Assembly: GCA_034509925.1 (NCBI GenBank)
Contig: CM067532.1
Coordinates: forward strand, 5,482,142 to 5,546,141
Reading direction: 5' to 3'
Source: Hirudinaria manillensis
Taxonomy: Eukaryota; Annelida; Clitellata; Hirudinida; Hirudinidae
DNA length: 64,000 bases
Shown piece after piece: positions 38,098-51,400 of this stretch. The stretch's first letter is position 1; the number at the start of each line of letters is the position of its first letter. Below the pieces are notes generated by a model, which saw only the letters and a list, made by a program, of their open reading frames with translations, made no database searches and had not been told where the DNA came from. The position numbers and the translations under genes were made by a program.

Positions 38098-41000
38098 TTA
38101 ATGAATGGAAGAAGAGTCCGTCTGGTGGAAGATTTGATTGCTTTCAACTGATAAAGCAGTATCTGATGGCTTAGGGCAACTCACAACCTGAATTCCGCAT
38201 TTGTCTTTATTCTGTAACTTGAACTTTTTAACTTTCTGCTTTTTTCTTTTGAAGAAACCACACTTAAATGAACAATTTAAAAATTGATTAAAAAATTAAT
38301 TAGCTTTTTCACTACTTTATAATCGTGAAGTGCAGAAGGACTTGCTTTGTAGAATAATGAATAAATGACCAACAGGATGAGCATCCCGAAACACGTTGAT
38401 ATTAGCAGCGTCCAATTTGGAATTAAGTGTTTACGTTTAAGGATATTGTCAAGAAATACTGTCGTGGTTACCTGGATTAAAAAAAAGGTCTTATTAGATG
38501 ATACAATTCATATTATGCTATCTAGGCATTACACAAATCTCCTATACCCAATGTTTATCATTTTCCATGTTGACAAGCTCCAACTTGCTGTTGTTGATGA
38601 AATCGATGCGCGAAACAGATTTTATTTCGAGTGCATTAACTTCAGGTAAAAGCTGCACAAGAATCTCAAGTTTTAGCCGTCCATGAATTGATAGTTCGAA
38701 ACAATAAAGGAACCTTGTCGAGGAATTCATCTGTAAGAATCAGAGGAGATTGAATATTCACGAGGAAACTGTGACCAACATCTAAGCTTTCGATGATGCA
38801 CTCCACTCGGAGACATTTCCAAGAATTCGAATCGTAACAATCCTGGGAAGCACATTCATTTAAAATATTCCACATATGACTTACAGTAAACGTTTAATAC
38901 CAGTTTTCGGATTTGTCCGGCTGTATCTGGCATCGATAAGTATCTTTTGAAGAAATCATTTACAGCGTGAACGCTTCTCTCATATTTGATTGATCGGATA
39001 ATTTTATCAATCATAAAACAACGGCCTTTTCCAAACACCTAAAAATGTTTGACGATTTTAAATAAGGCTTTTAGGGCAGATAACGTATTATGTACGTTAC
39101 GAGTCTCCATAAATTCCGAGACCATGCCTTAGACAAGAATATAATATAATATGCTGTAACTTAATATAACATAATACGATATAAATTTAAGAAAAATTAC
39201 TAATTACAAATGTCTGGCCCAGTCAATGACACAAAACTCTGATAAAGGATTAACAAAAAATAATCCTACCCACTTGGATGTTGACAATAGAAATATTTAG
39301 CATTCCATTTTCATAAACCATTCCAAATGGCCAATCGAAGCCTACGACAACATCTGTGGCCTGATTGTTCCCAATATTTTTAACCTACACGATGAGGTAA
39401 AAGTCAATATTTGAAATATATTGGTTAGTAATTAATTCATTTACTTCATATTTATGTGTTATCCTCGTGCTAGACTCTTCGTTGTACATTTTGTAAAAGA
39501 TTTCACTCGGTATTGATAAGCTGACGTGATGTACATGATTATATTATTGTACTATCTAAACCAATTGCTCATCTTATATCTTTTACCCAAGAATCACAAG
39601 GTCAACTTCTAATAAGATCTTCACGTCGATGATGTCAACGTTATCATCAGGATCCATTTCGTCACTGGTTCTATGAGATAAAATGGGATCGTGGCACAAG
39701 AGAAAGTCGAATCATGGCACGAGAGTATTTCCATCGCTGACGAACTTACGTGTTGACCAACAGTACAACATTCAGACTTTCTCTTGTCACGTCCAACTTC
39801 CTGACATCAAATCTAAGAACCAAGGAAAGTTCATCTCCACCTTTCATGGGATTTCCCAACTCGCAAGCCACAAAATCCTTTCCTGGTTGACAAAAGTGCT
39901 GCAAGTCGATGAATCGATTTTGATTAAATTTAATCAACTTCGATTTCTGTTAAATTAAGAATTCGACCATTAATTAATGGTAATTGAACTCTAATTAGGA
40001 GATTTTGATAATTTCTGCTTGCATACATTTACATATATTTATGAATTTAGCAGAAAGAACTCTTACCCTCTTGTCCGAACCCCTAAACATCAAAGGTGAG
40101 TAGACAAACAGCCGAGAATTGTGGGCATCTTCCATCAAGTTTCCAATTTGGATAAATAGTTTTATTTCACTCATTGAGTTTAATTTCCACAAATAAGTCC
40201 CGTGGATGTCTCTAAATAAGAATAATTTGTAATATCTTTCGACAGCAAGTACAACGTACTTTGAAGTTCAAATACTTGGGAAGCTCCATAAGTCCCCAGA
40301 CCTTCAAGTTGCTCTGACATTTGTTGTCACTACCGCAATTCCTCATTAATTGGACCTTCAACAAAACTTTTCGTTTTAAACAGACGCGAATGCTTCCACA
40401 GATCAGAATGAGGCTCATTAAATTTGAATTTGAATTTTTGATTTTTTTTTTCTTTTTGAATAAAATAGTAATCATTTTCGAGGTGCCACTTCATTTTCCG
40501 CTTTGGTTTTCAATTAAATTTAAGCACCTGCAAGTGCTAATTAAAATCTAATTTTGAATGTCAGATCATTTATATTACTATTACTAATGATTTACATCCA
40601 CATTTTAAATGTTTAGAAGCACTTTTTTTTTTAATCCGATGCTATTATTTTGTATTTAACTGTAAACTATTGATGTTATTTATTAGGATGAAAATATAAG
40701 TAACATTACTCACCTCGTGTGAAACTCCTCTCTCTTCAGGCACCAAAGAATCTTGTGAGAGAATCGGATTGAGGAACACAAAGTTCGCCGACGTCGAATG
40801 AAAGAGTGATGGAGTCAGTTTTGCAAATGAAATCATTTTATAAGTTAATCGGAGAGAAAAATCATAAAGGAAGCTGTTGTTCTTTGCCTGAAACGACAAT
40901 GTATCAGCACTTTTTATGTAGAAGAAATAAATGAAAGAAATTCGATTCCGCTCACCGTAAAGTAAACGGGGACTTGAAAGCAATCAGGTCTTCTTTGTGC

Positions 41001-44000
41001 CGTCAATCGAACCCTTTTCTTGAACTGTTTCTTTAATTCACTTCTCCACTAAAAATCAATTGTTCTACTTTTTTTTTATGACGACTTAATTCAATTTTCA
41101 AACATTTTCTGGAAATTAAACTTCCATACCAACGCAGTTTCGTCGTTTTTCGAAATTCTCGGGAAAGCATTCGTTGCGAAATAAACATCGACATTTGTTC
41201 CTTCTAAATTCACTTCCAATTCAAGTTTTGACGAATCTTTCATATCTTTGTACAACCTAAGAAATCAATCAATTCTTTCAGTTATCGTTTCAATCGTTTC
41301 AAACTAATATCGACAATGTCTTTTCAATTACCTGACCGAGTAACCCAAACATACATCGAGGACGAAACAGTCTTTATCTTTGCACTTATCGTTATTATCT
41401 CTTAGGTCCGAGGTCAACTCGGCTTGCACATCAATGACAGGTCGTGACCTCAAGACGACGACAGAATCGGAAGCGTAACAGCCAACCACCAAATCAGGAA
41501 ATCCGTTGTGATCAAAATCCACGTGAGAAGCGGAAAGAGAATAGCCGAAAGAGCGTAGAGGGGCCTTGAACAGCGATTCAGCCGATATCTTTTGCGACGG
41601 ATTGGTGCTGATGCCCGTCTCAGATCCATGGAAGATGTAGATGGCTCCATCTTTTTCGTACGGAGCTCCTACCACGACATCTTCGAAGAATTACAAAAAT
41701 TTTCATTTGAATTTTGTAAACGTTTGTTCATTTCGAAAGAATTTGAACCAACCATCAAATCCATCTTGATCGACATCACCGAGCAATTCTATGTCCGATC
41801 CGAACCAACTGTTCAGACAGTCGTGATGACATTTGGAAAACGGTGACGAAAAGAAAGGCGAGTCTTCCATGTTGCAAAACTTGTTCGTCAAAATTACCGA
41901 TGGTTTTGCGGAACCTTTCGCCTGGAAATTGTACGCCCGATTAGACAACGACAGGATGAACAATGGCAGCAATTCTTCGACTCACCAAGTCCTCGTTGTT
42001 GTAGACGTACACAGCACCGCCACAGTTTTGAGAATCAGTAAAAGTTGGGGCACCGACCAAGAGTTCTTCAAGACTGACGTGTGTACAATAACATTGCGTT
42101 CACCTGTTCGATTAGAATTAGAAGCAGTTGCGAAACACGTACCCGTCACCGTTTAAGTCGGCAGAGGTCACTTTGTAGCCAAAGTTGGAACCTAGTTGGA
42201 AGCCACTCAGTTCTCTTTCAATGTGAAGTTCCTTTTCATTTCCCTGGAGCAAATACACCTTTCCAGTACCTGATGACTTTGGAGCTCCAGCTACGTACGT
42301 TGTCTCAGTTCCAAGCAGTTTGTGACTCGTAACAACCGACATTCCTGTTCGTTATCAAATCAATGTACAACCTACTGGTGTTATATATTAAGTGCTTTTT
42401 TTTCTTTGAATAAAGAATGTGTGCGTTATTATACATTTAACCACTTGTTCAAAATATCATAAGAGGATGAAATGAAATTGAAATCCAACTATGACGTTTT
42501 ACCCAGGAAGCCATTTTCGTTTGGCGACCATATTAGCGAACGTTCGGTGGTGTTGATTAAGGATCTTCTCAACAATACTCCGCCTTTTCCACCAAAAGAT
42601 CCAGGTGTCCCGATGAGGACCACATCTCTCTCAATTGAAAATTATTGCCGTTTTAACAATAACTGCAGATTAGACAAACTAGAAAACGAACTACGAGGAA
42701 TGAAATTAATTAGGATTAATTTATAAATTAAGAAGTGATAATATAAATAAAAAAAACTTTCAAAATTTTTATTAAAGATAATTGAATTAGGTTGAAATCG
42801 CAAACTAATTCAAACTTGCTGTTTTTCTTATTTGATAATCTTAATATTGGTTATTCAATCACTTCCATTCATATTTCAGACAATAAGGTACTATTCTGTG
42901 GTACATGGTTATTCAATGATGACTTTTGAAATAGCATCTGAAAACTGACTTTGTCGACGAAAATATTCATTCCAGCCAGGCACATTTCATTATCACCCCT
43001 CCTGGAATATTCCTCACATGGATTCCAAGAATGAAGGACTTTGAGATCGTTTGTAAAGGAGACGCACCAACCATCAACTCCTGCTTGAGTCGAAATTTTA
43101 TGCCCACAAACCTTTAATTTGACGATTTCTTCATGATTATTTAACATTGAAAACATTTTATAAGTCAATAAGATTGTTTACGAATTAATTAAATTAAGTA
43201 ATTTAATTTTACTAAAAGACAGTTGATGGTGAATTGTATTTTCACGAGTTTAAACTAACAACAACCAATCCTCCTGTCCTTCCTTGACTGGTGACACTCA
43301 TCAACAGTGACTCACTATGGTCGTTTTCTTCTGAAACAAAGTGAAAGATTTGTTAATTAATTAACTAATTAACTTAACAATTAATTTGAACTGAAAGGTG
43401 GAATTGTTAGTTTGCGTTTCTGCACGAGGATATAAGCAGCATCACAAGGTGATGTGTTTGCTATTCAGTGCCAGAGATAAATAAATATTTTGGCTTTCGT
43501 GTCTTTATATCCCAGTAACTCAAGGCACTCAAAGTATCGTCTGAGTGACAATGCAGGCACTAGAAGGCCTCTTTTAAGGGATTTTGCATTGACATTACAT
43601 TTATATTCACCCACTTTGTATGGGAACCTTTTGACACTCTTCACCTGCAAGTGAATCTGAGATGAAACAGGCAAATAAAGTCGCTGATCTTCTGGAAATC
43701 CCTCCCGATTCTGCAAACGCAGCTGCAACTAGAACTCTGAAACGAAAAAATAACTCGATAAAGTGGACAGCGGATGTTTCAGTCTGCTAATTATAAACAC
43801 TTCATTCGTAAGGACCTCAATGGCGTCGTCATACACAATGATCTTTCTCAGGCCATCTAAGTGCCTCTGTAACTTGCAATTATCATATTCTATAAATTAG
43901 AAATTGGTTCATTGAACGTTGTCCAAAGACCTCTAGAATCAAGAGAACGTGTTGCTAAGATGTAGATAATTTATTTTTAGAAATGCTTTCTGATTTCATA

Positions 44001-45102
44001 GATTACGAATCGGTATTATAAAATTTGTCGATTGCTTTCGCTAGTTAAATAATATCTGTCATAATAAATAATAAATTTGTCGTTTGAATGCATTTTTATC
44101 GTGTACGAACAGATTTTAATGGTTTGTTTAAAGTGATCTTCCGATCAACCTCTTCCATAAGATTCTTAAAGGTCACGAGAGTTTATTCCATGACCTTTTC
44201 ATATCTCATAGAATTAAAGCATAATCCTACAGTCCTGTACTTCCCAAAGTAGGCGGTACGAATCTCCCTCGATATAGGAAGTATTTCATAAAATGCATAT
44301 TTCTAAGAACTTCGAAAATTTTGTTAATTTTTTGTTTAATTCCTAAGCATTTTATTTAGACATGCTATATCGGACAATTTCCCCTGAAATCTATCAAATA
44401 TAACTTTTAATATTAGTTAATTCTTTATTTTTGTATTTGTTAGCAGTAATTCTGACTCAGATCGCAGTAAAAAGTCTCGCTGCAAGAGTAGCTGAATACC
44501 GCACTTTACACGCTCAAATTGGACACATGTGCTTTTGAAGTCGACCCTGTTCTGTTGATTCTAGAGCTAAAAATTTATTGCAGAATTTTGAAATGATGAT
44601 AAATAAATTGACATATTTTCATTTATGAATATCATTATTATGGCTATGGTTATCAGCTCTTGTTAACGTCAGCTCGAAAACAACTCAAACATGAAAGAGC
44701 AAGAAACGTAAAAAAGATTTAATTGAAAACACTCGTTGGAAGAATTAATTAGTCAAGGAGGCATTCATCGAATATTCTCAAGACAAACTTTTTTTTTAGC
44801 TTATGTACTGGATGCTTTAATAATTGAAATGGTAATGCAATTTCTACATTTTGATAATAATTTATTTTAAAATATCGAGTATTTGAGTGTACATGTAATA
44901 AACATACGAACATGGGAGTTTGTGCACGTATCGAAGAGTTGAAAATTATATGCCGGGCGACAGAAAATCCGAATTGAGATCCGTAAGGTCCATTTTTCAC
45001 GATAGCAGACGACACGTCTATGTTGTAACTCCTGACCGACAAGATCATGCTTACGTGACAAAAACATGACAGAATTCGCTCTTGAAAAGTCAATGATTCC
45101 AT
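38098..45102 (-). CDS. Integrin alpha subunit without I domain, 23 exons
   Basis: Type I membrane adhesion receptor subunit that pairs with an integrin beta chain. Exon starts (descending): 45102, 43734, 43330, 43111, 42629, 42344, 42073, 41921, 41680, 41256, 41048, 40887, 40355, 40211, 39946, 39670, 39505, 39384, 39038, 38842, 38652, 38471, 38262; all phases agree, 1055 residues. A signal peptide precedes YNIDVSSAIVKNGPYGSQFG. The seven-blade propeller shows SVTSQGRTGG, VVVCGHKI and Ca-binding loops DLNGDG (about 271), DVDQDGFDD (about 354) and DFDHNGFPD (about 416), then VVLRSRPVIDV into the thigh. The thigh/calf part has NCGSDNKC and IGNLMEDAHNSRLFV. The TM helix is about 979-998 and the tail starts KCGFFKR. 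The intron before CGFFKR uses a GC donor. Blade 6 carries an unusual Cys-containing insertion (CNMEDSP to HHDC). The starts of exons 2 and 13 rest on phase and homology. Alpha subclass not assignable. Confidence 0.93.
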
Positions 45103-45704
45103 TTTACAAAACAACTCGAGGTAACTTTAGAAAAGTGCAGAGAGTTTGAGTTACCTAATGATGACACCCTCCAACTCTTAGATCTTAAAATGAGTCGCTC
45201 AGCTGCACTCGCTTCTACCTATATATGGCTCCGCTGGAATATTTTTCGCACCATGCTGTGCATATCAATTCTTAATTGTTATGCTGTTTGAACATTACAA
45301 AGGTTACATGTATACAATTTCATTCTGTACTACTTTCATCGAGAATCGTAATTTAATGCACTGTGCTTTCAGTAAACTAATAAGAAATTAATTGTCGATA
45401 TTACTGCATAGAACTAAATTTTATTTCATGCAATATTTTAAATTGCTAATATCTCTAGTTGCTATTATCTGCTAATATAAGCTAATATCTCTTACACGAT
45501 TAATTTGAATATTACAACAATATATATTGGCTTAACAAATTTCGAATTTAGTTTATGTTTAGTTGCACTATCGCAGAATTTAAGTAAAATAATAAAATAA
45601 TGAAAATGAAAATAACATCGTCGTGTCTTGCTTTTGTTTTGATCCAATATTGAGCGCCAAAAAGTTAATTTAGTTAGGCGAACTTGCTCTCGGATTGAGG
45701 CCAG
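45103..45704. promoter_or_regulatory. Head-to-head intergenic region of integrin alpha and RAD1
   Basis: About 600 bp separate the two divergent start codons, so a shared or bidirectional promoter is likely. No obvious TATA box decides a start on either side. The inference rests on gene orientation and spacing. Confidence 0.45.
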
Positions 45705-47419
45705 ATGATATCATCTCAAAATTATTCGAATTCTCAAAGTAATGGGAATTATCTTGAAGCGAAAATGGATAATGCCAAAAATATGTCTGTTATGCTGAAA
45801 TCTGTTCACTTCAAAGAAGTTAGTCTGAATTAATATCTTTCTGGCTTTCATATGGTAGAGAATCGATTACACAATTTCTCAAAAGTTGTCAAAGAAGCAC
45901 TTGCTTTTGTGATGCTTTCAAAAAATGATTTTATGTTGATATGGATGGCAGGAATCATGTACGGATGAATGAAAGAGCAACATAAGTTGAGAGTTTCAAA
46001 ATAATTTAATTAATATAATAATATAAGTTATATTAATCAATGAGATATATTTGTGATTTCGTTACATTTGAATAATTGTGTTTAGAGTACTCATGATCAA
46101 TTCTTCAGATTTGGTTCAGTTTAGTTTGGAAGAATTACTCAGATTCAAGAAATGAAACTTAATTTGTGTTAATTCCTTGGTTTATTTAAGATTTATATTA
46201 ACTGTTTTAGACGGCCCTGGTTTGTGCTTCAGAAAATGGCATCAAAGTAACTGTAGATGATGCCAAATGCATCATCGCTCATGCTTATATTCCTGCTGAT
46301 TTGTTTCGTCATTTTGTTTTGAAAGAAAAAGAGGTTGTGTTTAGGGTGAACCTAACTGTTCTATTGGTTAGTTTAATTTTCAGTTGTTTACTTTGAATAT
46401 TACATTCAATAACTCAAGACCAAGCTTTTTGCTGATGACATTTTGAACATTTTAAATTTTAAAAGGAATGCCTGAACATATTTGGAGGTAATTCGTCCTT
46501 AGGCACTGCTTTTGAACTTTGTTTTGCTGGAAAAGGAAGTCCTTTGGTTTTATTGTTGGTAGTTGATTTCTGTTTAAAATACAAACCACAGATTGCAACA
46601 TTTTGTCCAGTTTGTGACCAGTTTGTTTCTTTAGACTGGAAGAATCTGGAGTTTTGACAAATTGTAGCATTAAAACTCTGGAAGCAGAAGAATCTCTAAA
46701 CTTTGATTTTGACAACGACAACATTTTAAACAAGTTAATTATTCGGGTAAGCCGATTATTCAAGGTAGTTTTGTAACAAGTTCATCAATTTGTTAATGTT
46801 CACTTTGTTTATTTACAGTCTGAATGCCTGAAAGAAATTTTCTCAGAACTGGACACTTCCAGTGATGTCTTGGAATTAACCTTATCTCCTGACAAACCAT
46901 ATTTCAGATTGTCTACTTTTGGAAATACAGGAAGTTATCATGTATGGCACATCCTAACATCTTAACATATGTTGTGTTAGCATTTTGAACTTTTTTCATT
47001 CCAATAGTGGGACTTTCCAAAAGATTCAGAAGTAATGAATGAATTTACTTGTTCAGATCATCAAGTTAACAAGTAATTTTATTTTTTTTCAAGAGCACAT
47101 TATTTTGTAATTTATATTTAGTAAATTTATGATTAAAAACTCAAAAACGAAACAACATGCAGGTACAAAATGTCCCTGATCCGACAAACCACGAAAGCTC
47201 TGATGGCTTCTTCCCTGACCTCCTTAAGGACAGATAGCAGAGGGTTTTTGTCCATGCAGTTCCTGATTAAATTGGACACGGGTCACACTTGCTTCACAGA
47301 ATATCTTGTGAGTTTATCATTGCTTATGTCCATATTAATATGTTTTTTATTATTATTTTATGTAAGTTTAATGTGTTTTTTTTAAGTGCACACCAGATAT
47401 TGAAGATGGATCTTTTTGA
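45705..47419 (+). CDS. RAD1: RAD1, subunit of the 9-1-1 checkpoint clamp, eight exons
   Basis: PCNA-like ring subunit that with RAD9 and HUS1 loads at DNA damage and activates ATR. Exons 45705-45818, 46211-46366, 46466-46554, 46635-46746, 46819-46941, 47008-47072, 47163-47307, 47387-47419 give 278 residues (vertebrate 282). Matching blocks: LKSVHFKE, ASENGIKVTVDDAKC, FRVNLTVLLECLNIFG, LSPDKPYFRLSTFGN, DFPKDSEVM, RQTTKALMASS and RTDSRGFLSMQF. The exon 3 donor was placed at ATT|GTTGGT rather than the better-looking GTAGTT because only this keeps the frame (PLVLLLEESGV). A possible AATAAA lies about 50 bp after the stop. Confidence 0.96.
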
Positions 47420-48497
47420 AATTATTACTTTTGATGTATAAATTTATTTTGTAAAACTTCAGTTCTAAAAATAAAAGTATAATGACAAAGATGAATATGA
47501 TGATGGCAAAATCAAAATTAGATTCAAGTGTTGATACAATTAAATACTGTTAGGATGGGAGACTATCATGTCAATTTGTCAACGTTTTCAGCTAATTGTG
47601 TTCTTAGCAAAATGCTAATTTAAAGAACCAGTGATCCTCAATTAGATAATCACATTCTATAGAATGAAGTAGTAATCAAAGGAGTTTCAAAGAATGAACA
47701 CATGGTATTGCTGTACTTGATTTCTAAGTTCATAAGAGTTTAAGATGTATCTTTTAATGGTTTTAACCAAAAGTAAATAAAGCATTGGAGGTTTGTTAAT
47801 TCACCATCAGTAAATATTAAAATGGGATTTCTCTTTATAATAAAGTTAATTTTTTTGTAGAAGATTGGGATAAATACACGTAGCAAATATTGAGCAGATT
47901 AGAACTTTGAAATGCTTCTAAATCTATGCATTGGGCCATTTGTTTCTAAGATGGGTGGCATTCTTTGAAAAGAAAACTTTGCGGAAAACGTTCAAGCCTT
48001 AGAAATAAAATTGGAAAGAACTTATGAAGGTCAATTGTGATTGCAAAAATATACACATCAGTGCAGTAGTGCAGAGGCAAGGGGAGAAAGTGCCCACATC
48101 TCATGCAATTTAACCTTTAAGTGACCAATTTTGGGTGTGAAATAAAGAAGAGAAGGCCACATAAGTAAATTTTGCCTTCCAATCTCTTTACCTTGCTTTC
48201 AAAGAATGAGAGACTTCTCAGCTTTATTAAAATCAGAGCCAACAGAAATGGGTCGCCGGACAGCTACCCTCTCCTGGAAGATAGTTATTGACGTTGCTTT
48301 TCAACAAGTTGTCGATGAAATTAAGTCCATTCATTTCGTGCTTTAGGAAATAAAAAAAAATACAATGCCTAACGAACGCTAATAAGAACCGAAACAAGAA
48401 TCATAAATAGCAAAGTTATTTATAACCGAACACGGTAACGAAAGGTTTGAAACTGTTGTGTCAGTTTGTATAACTCAACAAGAATAAAAAAACCCCA
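47420..48497. other. Tail-to-tail interval between RAD1 and the MLK gene
   Basis: Holds the 3' UTRs of both converging genes. No additional coding sequence or RNA gene was recognised. Confidence 0.55.
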
Positions 48498-51400
48498 TCA
48501 GTTTACAGTTGATTTGTTGTGATTACTCTTCTGATTGAAGAAAGCTCGCAACTCGGCTACGCTTTTTCCCTGATTTAGATTTAGCCACGATTGCCTCTTG
48601 CCCACTTTGTCATAAGGGAACATTTCTGGTTGCTTGTTGGAGGCAATGGATTGGTTCTCAACACTTTTGAGCGTCGACAATGATCCATACAAAGTGATAC
48701 CCTTACTAAAAGGACGATTGGTATCGAACCCTTTCGATTGGGAAGATGTAGAAATCGCGCTCATTAAATTATTTGATTGTCGGCTGCCAGGAGAGGAGGG
48801 CAATTGATTTTCATCATTTCCCTGGAATATGCTCTGCCTTAAGTAATCACTATCCTCTGGGTTGTTGCCAGTGACATAGACTTTCGATTTGGATTCCAAC
48901 TGAACGATTTTCACTTTAAAGGGGCTGATCTTCTGCTCCCCATTCGATGGAATCTCTCCTCCGTTTTCAATCGCTTGACTAGGTTGATAGACGGCCTTGA
49001 CGTCTAATGTTGTTGGTCTTGAAGCTGGAGATGACGGCAACAGGGATTCTCTGGATTTTTTCACCAGTGGAGAATGGGAGGCTTCCGGTGGGGTTCCGAT
49101 AATGCAAAGTGCTAACTTCGTAACTTCTTGAAGTGCAGACGTCACTGAGTAGTTTTCTTTAGCTGGGTGGATATTTTCTGTTGACATATTCTGTACGTCC
49201 CCTTGACTAGAGTCTGTCAAGTAAGGAAGGTTCGCCTTCGTTTTTTAAAGGTTATAGGGACGTAATTGTACAATAATTATCAAAATATACATTACTACAC
49301 TTTTGGTCGAGATATCATTGAAATAATCCACAAAGTTGTTCTTACGTTTAGTCACTCGAATGGTTTTCATGGTGAAAGGACGTGGAAAGGGCATGTTTGG
49401 GGAAAGTTTGGGAGAGATGCTTGTCTCTTCAATTATCGCGTGAAGGTTGTGCTGGAAATCTAATCAAACAATTTTTTAACTTGATTATATTCTTAAAAAT
49501 AAATTGAATGATTTGGAAAATTACTTGATGGCTGCCCGATCTTCAATGAATGTTTTTTCCTCCAACTAAAAATGTTCAGTCTTTTTCTATGCTTTTTGGC
49601 ATCGTTGAACTCCTTGACAGCAAAATATAACTCCTTATGGAGAATGCTCATCTGAGACTTTTCCAGGTTTGCATAAACCTGTCGCAATCCTTCCACCATG
49701 CTTTCCAGATAGGAATCTAACTGCAACTGGTTCATTCCGCCATCTGTGTTATTCTGCAAAGTATGACGTGAAATTAATTGGGCATCATTTAACTTATAAT
49801 TAACTTCTTCAGTGAAGGACTGGTAAACTTGAATGATGGGAAACAAACTTGGGGAAGAAAAACGTTTGAGGGGGAAAATGTATGTTCTGCTTTCTTCATC
49901 ATCGTTTCTAGTTCCATCTCTACTAATAGTAATATGTAAAACAAAAACAACATTGGATTTACCATCGTGTTAACACTTTCGCTTCTTATGGTTTCCATCT
50001 CTTCTTCAACCTCATCTTTCCACTGCAATTGTAAAACAGCAAAGGATTCTTCGTGATGGGGACGTACAGAATTTTGCATGGTTTTCAAATCGTTCAGAAT
50101 TTCTGCAAAAGCAGGCCTTTCCTTTGGATCGATGTTCCAGCATCCTTGAATCACAATATCGGCATTTTAAAGAGAAGCGGCATATTTAAAACAATTTTTT
50201 TATCTATTGAAAAGCGAAGCATAAATTTAAAAACACCATTCAGTTCAGTATTAGTCATAAGGGATTGTCGTTCCGCTAATTGCTCAACCAATGCTTATTT
50301 AGCGAATATCGCATAATCTTAAATTTAATTTATTTAAGAGGGCACAAATATAATCAATATTTACCCATTTACAATTACCTATTTAATTGAACTACTAGAA
50401 AGTATATAACAGCTATATAACAGATGATAATCTTTTGCTAACGTTGGAGTAATCGCTCAAAGGGTTGAGGACATAAACGTGGAATTGGAAGTTTCAGGAT
50501 GTTGTTTCCCACGCCGTAGACGATCTGATACTGGTTCAAGTTCTTGTATGGCACTTGTGACGTCAGCATTTCCCAGAGAACAACCCCGAAACTTGGAAAA
50601 TGATTAAAATCAAGTTAACATGAAAATGTGAAAATACAGTTTTAGTCTGTTAAAGGCCTAATTGTAATGCGAGAGAAGTTTTAGGGAAATTCTTAGAAAA
50701 TGTTTCATAGTATTCCTATGGGAGAAATTGTCATTCATACACTGCACAAAGCATAAATTATTATTTTTAAATGCTTAAGAATCGGTAAAAATACGCGCAG
50801 ACAACACACGGGACGGCGTCCTAAAGGAAGGGTTGAATTTCAACTGATCACGCGAACAAATGATTGCGAGAATGTTGTGCGCTTCTAATAATATAAGGAG
50901 TCGTGATGTGGTTTCGATTGAAAGACATTGGCATAAAAGATGTTCTTACAGCTGGAGAATAGGAATGTTTAGTTAAGAAATTATGAATTATGTATAAGTT
51001 ACTAAATAAATTATCTTATTACGCTTCAATGTTCTCTATGACCATGAATTGATAAAACCCACAAAGAATTACAAAATGTTACTATAATTGTAGAGTGGAT
51101 ATCCATTGACTCATCATGAACAACAAGTTTTAGTTTCAGACGCCAGAAGAAACAAATAAATCCGAAAAATTACGTTCGATTGACGAAGAGTTAATCATTT
51201 GCGGCCTATTATCAACTCTTTAAGGTATTTTATCAAAAATATCAGATCTAAAAAGAAAACGAAAATTGATTCACAAAACAAAACTAATTTAGTTTCTTGC
51301 ACGAATTTGGAAACATATCATCTAAGCACGAAATTTCTTTTAGATCGATGATGAAGATAAGAAGATAAATAAATTTAGAAAGGAATGAACCGACATTTAA

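Noticed and set aside
43465..43728. An 87-codon minus-strand ORF in the integrin region
   Set aside because: The same bases are better explained as integrin exon 2 in another frame (LLVAAAFAESGG..LFAC), which splices in phase to the flanking exons.
43790..43889. Open minus-strand stretch after a possible acceptor (YDNCKLQRHL...) in integrin intron 1
   Set aside because: No donor of the right phase joins it to exon 2, and the propeller alignment is complete without it.
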